Below, piece by piece: positions 20,076 to 22,371 of a stretch of 22,371 nt of DNA; the first letter of the stretch is position 1; every line of letters begins with the position of its first letter. The notes beneath the pieces are model-generated. The model saw nothing but the letters and a program-made list of their open reading frames with translations, did no database searches and was not told where the DNA came from. Source of the stretch: Acanthamoeba sp. SK_2022b. Taxonomy: Eukaryota; Discosea; Longamoebia; Acanthamoebidae. The position numbers were made by a program, and so were the translations under genes. The stretch lies in assembly GCA_027943245.1 (NCBI GenBank), contig JANDJZ010000817.1, forward strand, positions 1-22,371, written 5' to 3'.

Positions 20076-20105
20076 TAGGGTTTAGGGTTAGGGTTAGGGT
20101 TAGGG
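20076..20105 (+). repeat. Internal telomeric repeat
   Basis: Five TTAGGG-type units, one of them TTTAGGG, about 1.8 kb inside the terminal array and in the same orientation. They sit near the join between the CpG desert and the diverged subtelomeric repeat copies. Confidence 0.9.
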
Positions 20106-20343
20106 CTAGAGCACAAAGCCCCAGATCATCCTACATTGTTGAATACTATATGCTTTTGTAGAGCAAGAGCTCAGCTATAAGATGTACTTGTCTAATTCTC
20201 ATATCGTTAACTTGCTGCAGAGTTAGACGCAAATCTTTGAATTTTATCTGGAACACGCCCTATACAAAGGCCCTATCCATTACAAAAAAAGTCTGTGGTT
20301 TTTGTTTTCTACACATACAATTAAGCATTATTCAGATGTGATA

Positions 20344-20727
20344 ATTCACGCTCTATTCAATGGCACAAACGAATAGCACTGATATGTCCAAGTATCAGAG
20401 ATAGAGAATTTACAATGTTAATTTTTGGAAAAGTTGACCCAGGTTGTTTATTAAATTGTGGGCTAACAAAGATAGCTAGACCAAAACAGACAGCAGAAAA
20501 CCCTTTTTTGGGGGTGGGTTAAGGGTATCACAAGTGTTGTTTGGAGGTCATGCATCCCAAGTACAAGAAAGCTTTGATATGGTGTGTCCTATGGACAAAG
20601 AAATCATTGGTGCATTTCACAGGCTCTAACTCTGCATCCGTGTCTCCATGTTGCACACAGTATGGTGCGTTGTGTTCAGCTCATCAAGGGCTATGCAATG
20701 GTATGTAAAACAAAACTTTTTTTGCAA
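20344..20727 (+). repeat. Subtelomeric repeat, copy 1
   Basis: Shares ordered blocks with copy 2: a CGCTCTA...TGTCCAAGTA block ending GAGATAGAGAATTTACAAT, then TTGTGGGCTAAC...AGCTAGACCAAAACAGACAG, and finally CTCTAACTCTGCATCC...GGGCTATGCAATGGTATG. No coding potential is seen. Confidence 0.8.
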
Positions 20728-20851
20728 CATTGACCCCATGTGTGTTGGCTGTTGGCGATCAGGACCTGGTGTTTTGGGGGTATTTTTACTGTGAGTCTCC
20801 TGCCTTGCCTCTTTCCCCCCCCTGATATCAAGCATTGTAAATATACTATAG

Positions 20852-21412
20852 ATTACGCTCTACCTGATGGTGCAAACAAAAATCCATGATCTGTCCAAGT
20901 AAAGGAGATAGAGAATTTACAATATTTAATTTTGAATTATTTCAAGTGCAAAAAAATCATGGATCTCAGGAAGAACTGGTCTACACCAACTCAATGCATC
21001 CTCATTAGAATCAGCATTACTCAGGCATCAGTTGAGTGGATGACACAGTCATTGTGGATGAAAAACAAAAAAAAAAAATAAAAAAAAGGGAAGAGAGAGA
21101 GCCCATTTGTATGGGGCAAAATGGGTGGTTGTAAATTCAATTGTGGGCTAACAAAAAGAGCTAGACCAAAACAGACAGTGGGAAACGTGTTTTTGGGGGG
21201 GCATAAAGGGTGTACAAGTCCTTTGGTGTCATGCTCTCAAAGTACAAGATAGCTGATTATACCAGTGACATTGTGTGCAGCACAGGGCACTGTGCATATT
21301 CTGAAATCAAGCTCTAACTCTGCATCCTTGTTGCTGTGTTGCATGTGGTACAGTGCATTGTGTTCAGCTCAGCAAGGGCTATGCAATGGTATGTAAAACA
21401 AAACTTTTGCAA
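20852..21412 (+). repeat. Subtelomeric repeat, copy 2 with extra insertion
   Basis: Diverged copy of the preceding unit. The first shared block is about 507 bases downstream of its partner and the later blocks about 685-688, so this copy carries roughly 180 extra bases around 20935-21135, including an A-rich tract. No gene is seen. Confidence 0.8.
21062..21087 (+). repeat. A-rich tract inside the extra segment of copy 2
   Basis: Long A runs with single C and T interruptions, followed by a GA run. It could be the tail of a retroposed insert or simple slippage. Confidence 0.7.
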
Positions 21413-21935
21413 AATGGGACTCCTTGTTGACTTGTAGGCAAAATGGGCAGCATAGAGCTACAACTGCTACAGAAGAAGCTACCCTATTGTCTTTGGGCTC
21501 ATTGGAAAGCCAATAAAACAATGACAAAGGCATACAATTAATAATTGAAGCAAAACTTGCCCACAAGAGAGATACCAAAAAAACAATTATATGCATCACA
21601 GCAAATATTGCTTGTAAAATGTATAACTGGCAAGTGAAGGGAGAAAAGCACAAGTAAACATGTGGATATCATTACTGACAGTCAATGAATACCTGTATAC
21701 ATACAAGCAGCAAAAATATCAAGGTTATGGACTAGATAAACAAATAATACATGAAAAAAGCATGTCAAAAAATCCCAATTAATTGTATAAATTAGCATAC
21801 TGGCTTGTACGTTGTCTGTGTCAGATGCCACTAGCAGGTCTGTACTCAGTGTTGAGTGGGCTACAAGATGACATGTAACATGTGAACATTTGATGACTTT
21901 ACCTTTTTAGGTCCGAGACTTACCATATTTAGACA
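21413..21935. other. AT-rich subtelomere without genes
   Basis: I see no gene here. CpG is rare (near 21809 and 21914). A 94-codon minus-strand frame (21369-21653) overlaps the end of copy 2 and shows no domain. Confidence 0.6.
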
Positions 21936-22172
21936 TTAGGGTTAGGGTTAGGGTTAGGGTTAGGGTTAGGGTTAGGGTTAGGGTTAGGGTTAGGGTTAGG
22001 GTTAGGGTTAGGGTTAGGGTTAGGGTTAGGGTTTTAGGGTTAGGGTTAGGGTTAGGGTTAGGGTTAGGGTTAGGGTTAGGGTTAGGGTTAGGGTTAGGGT
22101 TAGGGTTAGGGTTAGGGTTAGGGTTAGGGTTAGGGTTAGGGTTAGGGGGTTAGGGTTAGGGTTAGGGTTAGG

Positions 22173-22210
<38 letters not shown>

Positions 22211-22371
22211 GGTTAGGGTTAGGGTTAGGGTTAGGGTTAGGGTTAGGGTTAGGGTTAGGGTTAGGGTTAGGGTTAGGGTTAGGGTTAGGGTTAGGGTTAG
22301 GGTTAGGGTTAGGGTTAGGGTTAGGGTTAGGGTTAGGTTAGGGTTAGGTTAGGGTTAGGGTTAGGGTTAGG
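21936..22371 (+). repeat. Telomere, (TTAGGG)n
   Basis: 436 bases of nearly uninterrupted TTAGGG repeats reach the window edge with the G-rich strand running outward, as expected for a right chromosome end. Variants occur at about 22031-22039 (extra T's), 22141-22149 and 22171-22175 (five G's), 22187-22194 (TTTAGGG) and twice between 22333 and 22350 (TTAGG). Confidence 0.98.

Larger units (their letters stand above)
18668..20204. other. CpG desert of the subtelomere
   Basis: By eye I find a single CpG (19370-19371) in about 1,540 bases, although much of the block is near 50% GC and TpG, CpA, GpG and CpC are common. The adjacent genes are dense in CpG. The boundary falls about 110 bases upstream of the ankyrin start codon. 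The pattern is what CpG-methylation decay leaves behind. Confidence 0.85.

Noticed and set aside
21936..22371. CRISPR-like or minisatellite array
   Set aside because: The unit is the six-base telomere repeat without spacers and it reaches the chromosome end.

Overview
The window is the right-hand end of a eukaryotic chromosome. About 18.6 kb of gene-dense, GC-rich, CpG-rich and intron-rich DNA gives way to about 3.3 kb of gene-poor, CpG-depleted subtelomere, which ends in 436 bases of TTAGGG-type telomere running off the window edge in the G-rich 5'->3' direction. The many short GT-AG introns (mostly 36-150 nt), GC-rich coding exons, a polyglutamine tract, a TTAGGG telomere and the gene families present suggest an amoebozoan, most likely an Acanthamoeba-like amoeba. 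The genus is an inference from style and was not tested by a search.

Layout. (1) 66-3486 (+): a large, mostly disordered protein with two N-terminal SANT domains, resembling the NCoR/SMRT corepressor family. Its frame is open to the left edge, so it may be 5'-partial. (2) 3639-13349 (-): a sacsin-like giant protein of about 2,340 residues in 29 modelled exons. It has an N-terminal HSP90/GHKL-type ATP-binding domain and a C-terminal domain with a degenerate zincin-like histidine motif. (3) 13350-13974: an AT-rich divergent intergenic region that probably holds both promoters. (4) 13975-16541 (+): a multi-pass membrane transporter of the major facilitator superfamily, closest in look to the SLC43/LAT3 type, in 10 exons. 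(5) 16628-18558 (-): a 358-residue ankyrin-repeat protein in 12 exons, with an N-terminal myristoylation-like sequence. (6) 18668-20204: a CpG desert with one CpG in about 1.5 kb, holding a possible decayed ORF and a low-complexity tract. (7) 20076-21935: a short internal telomeric run, then two diverged copies of a subtelomeric repeat and AT-rich unique sequence. (8) 21936-22371: the telomere.

The genes alternate in direction (+ - + -), giving two convergent pairs with short 3' gaps (152 and 86 nt) and one divergent pair. I see no operon and no shared pathway; they look like independent genes of transcription control, protein quality control, membrane transport and ankyrin-mediated protein interaction. 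Gene models were built by hand from splice signals, reading phase and family motifs. All modelled junctions of the four genes keep phase, but none was checked against RNA.
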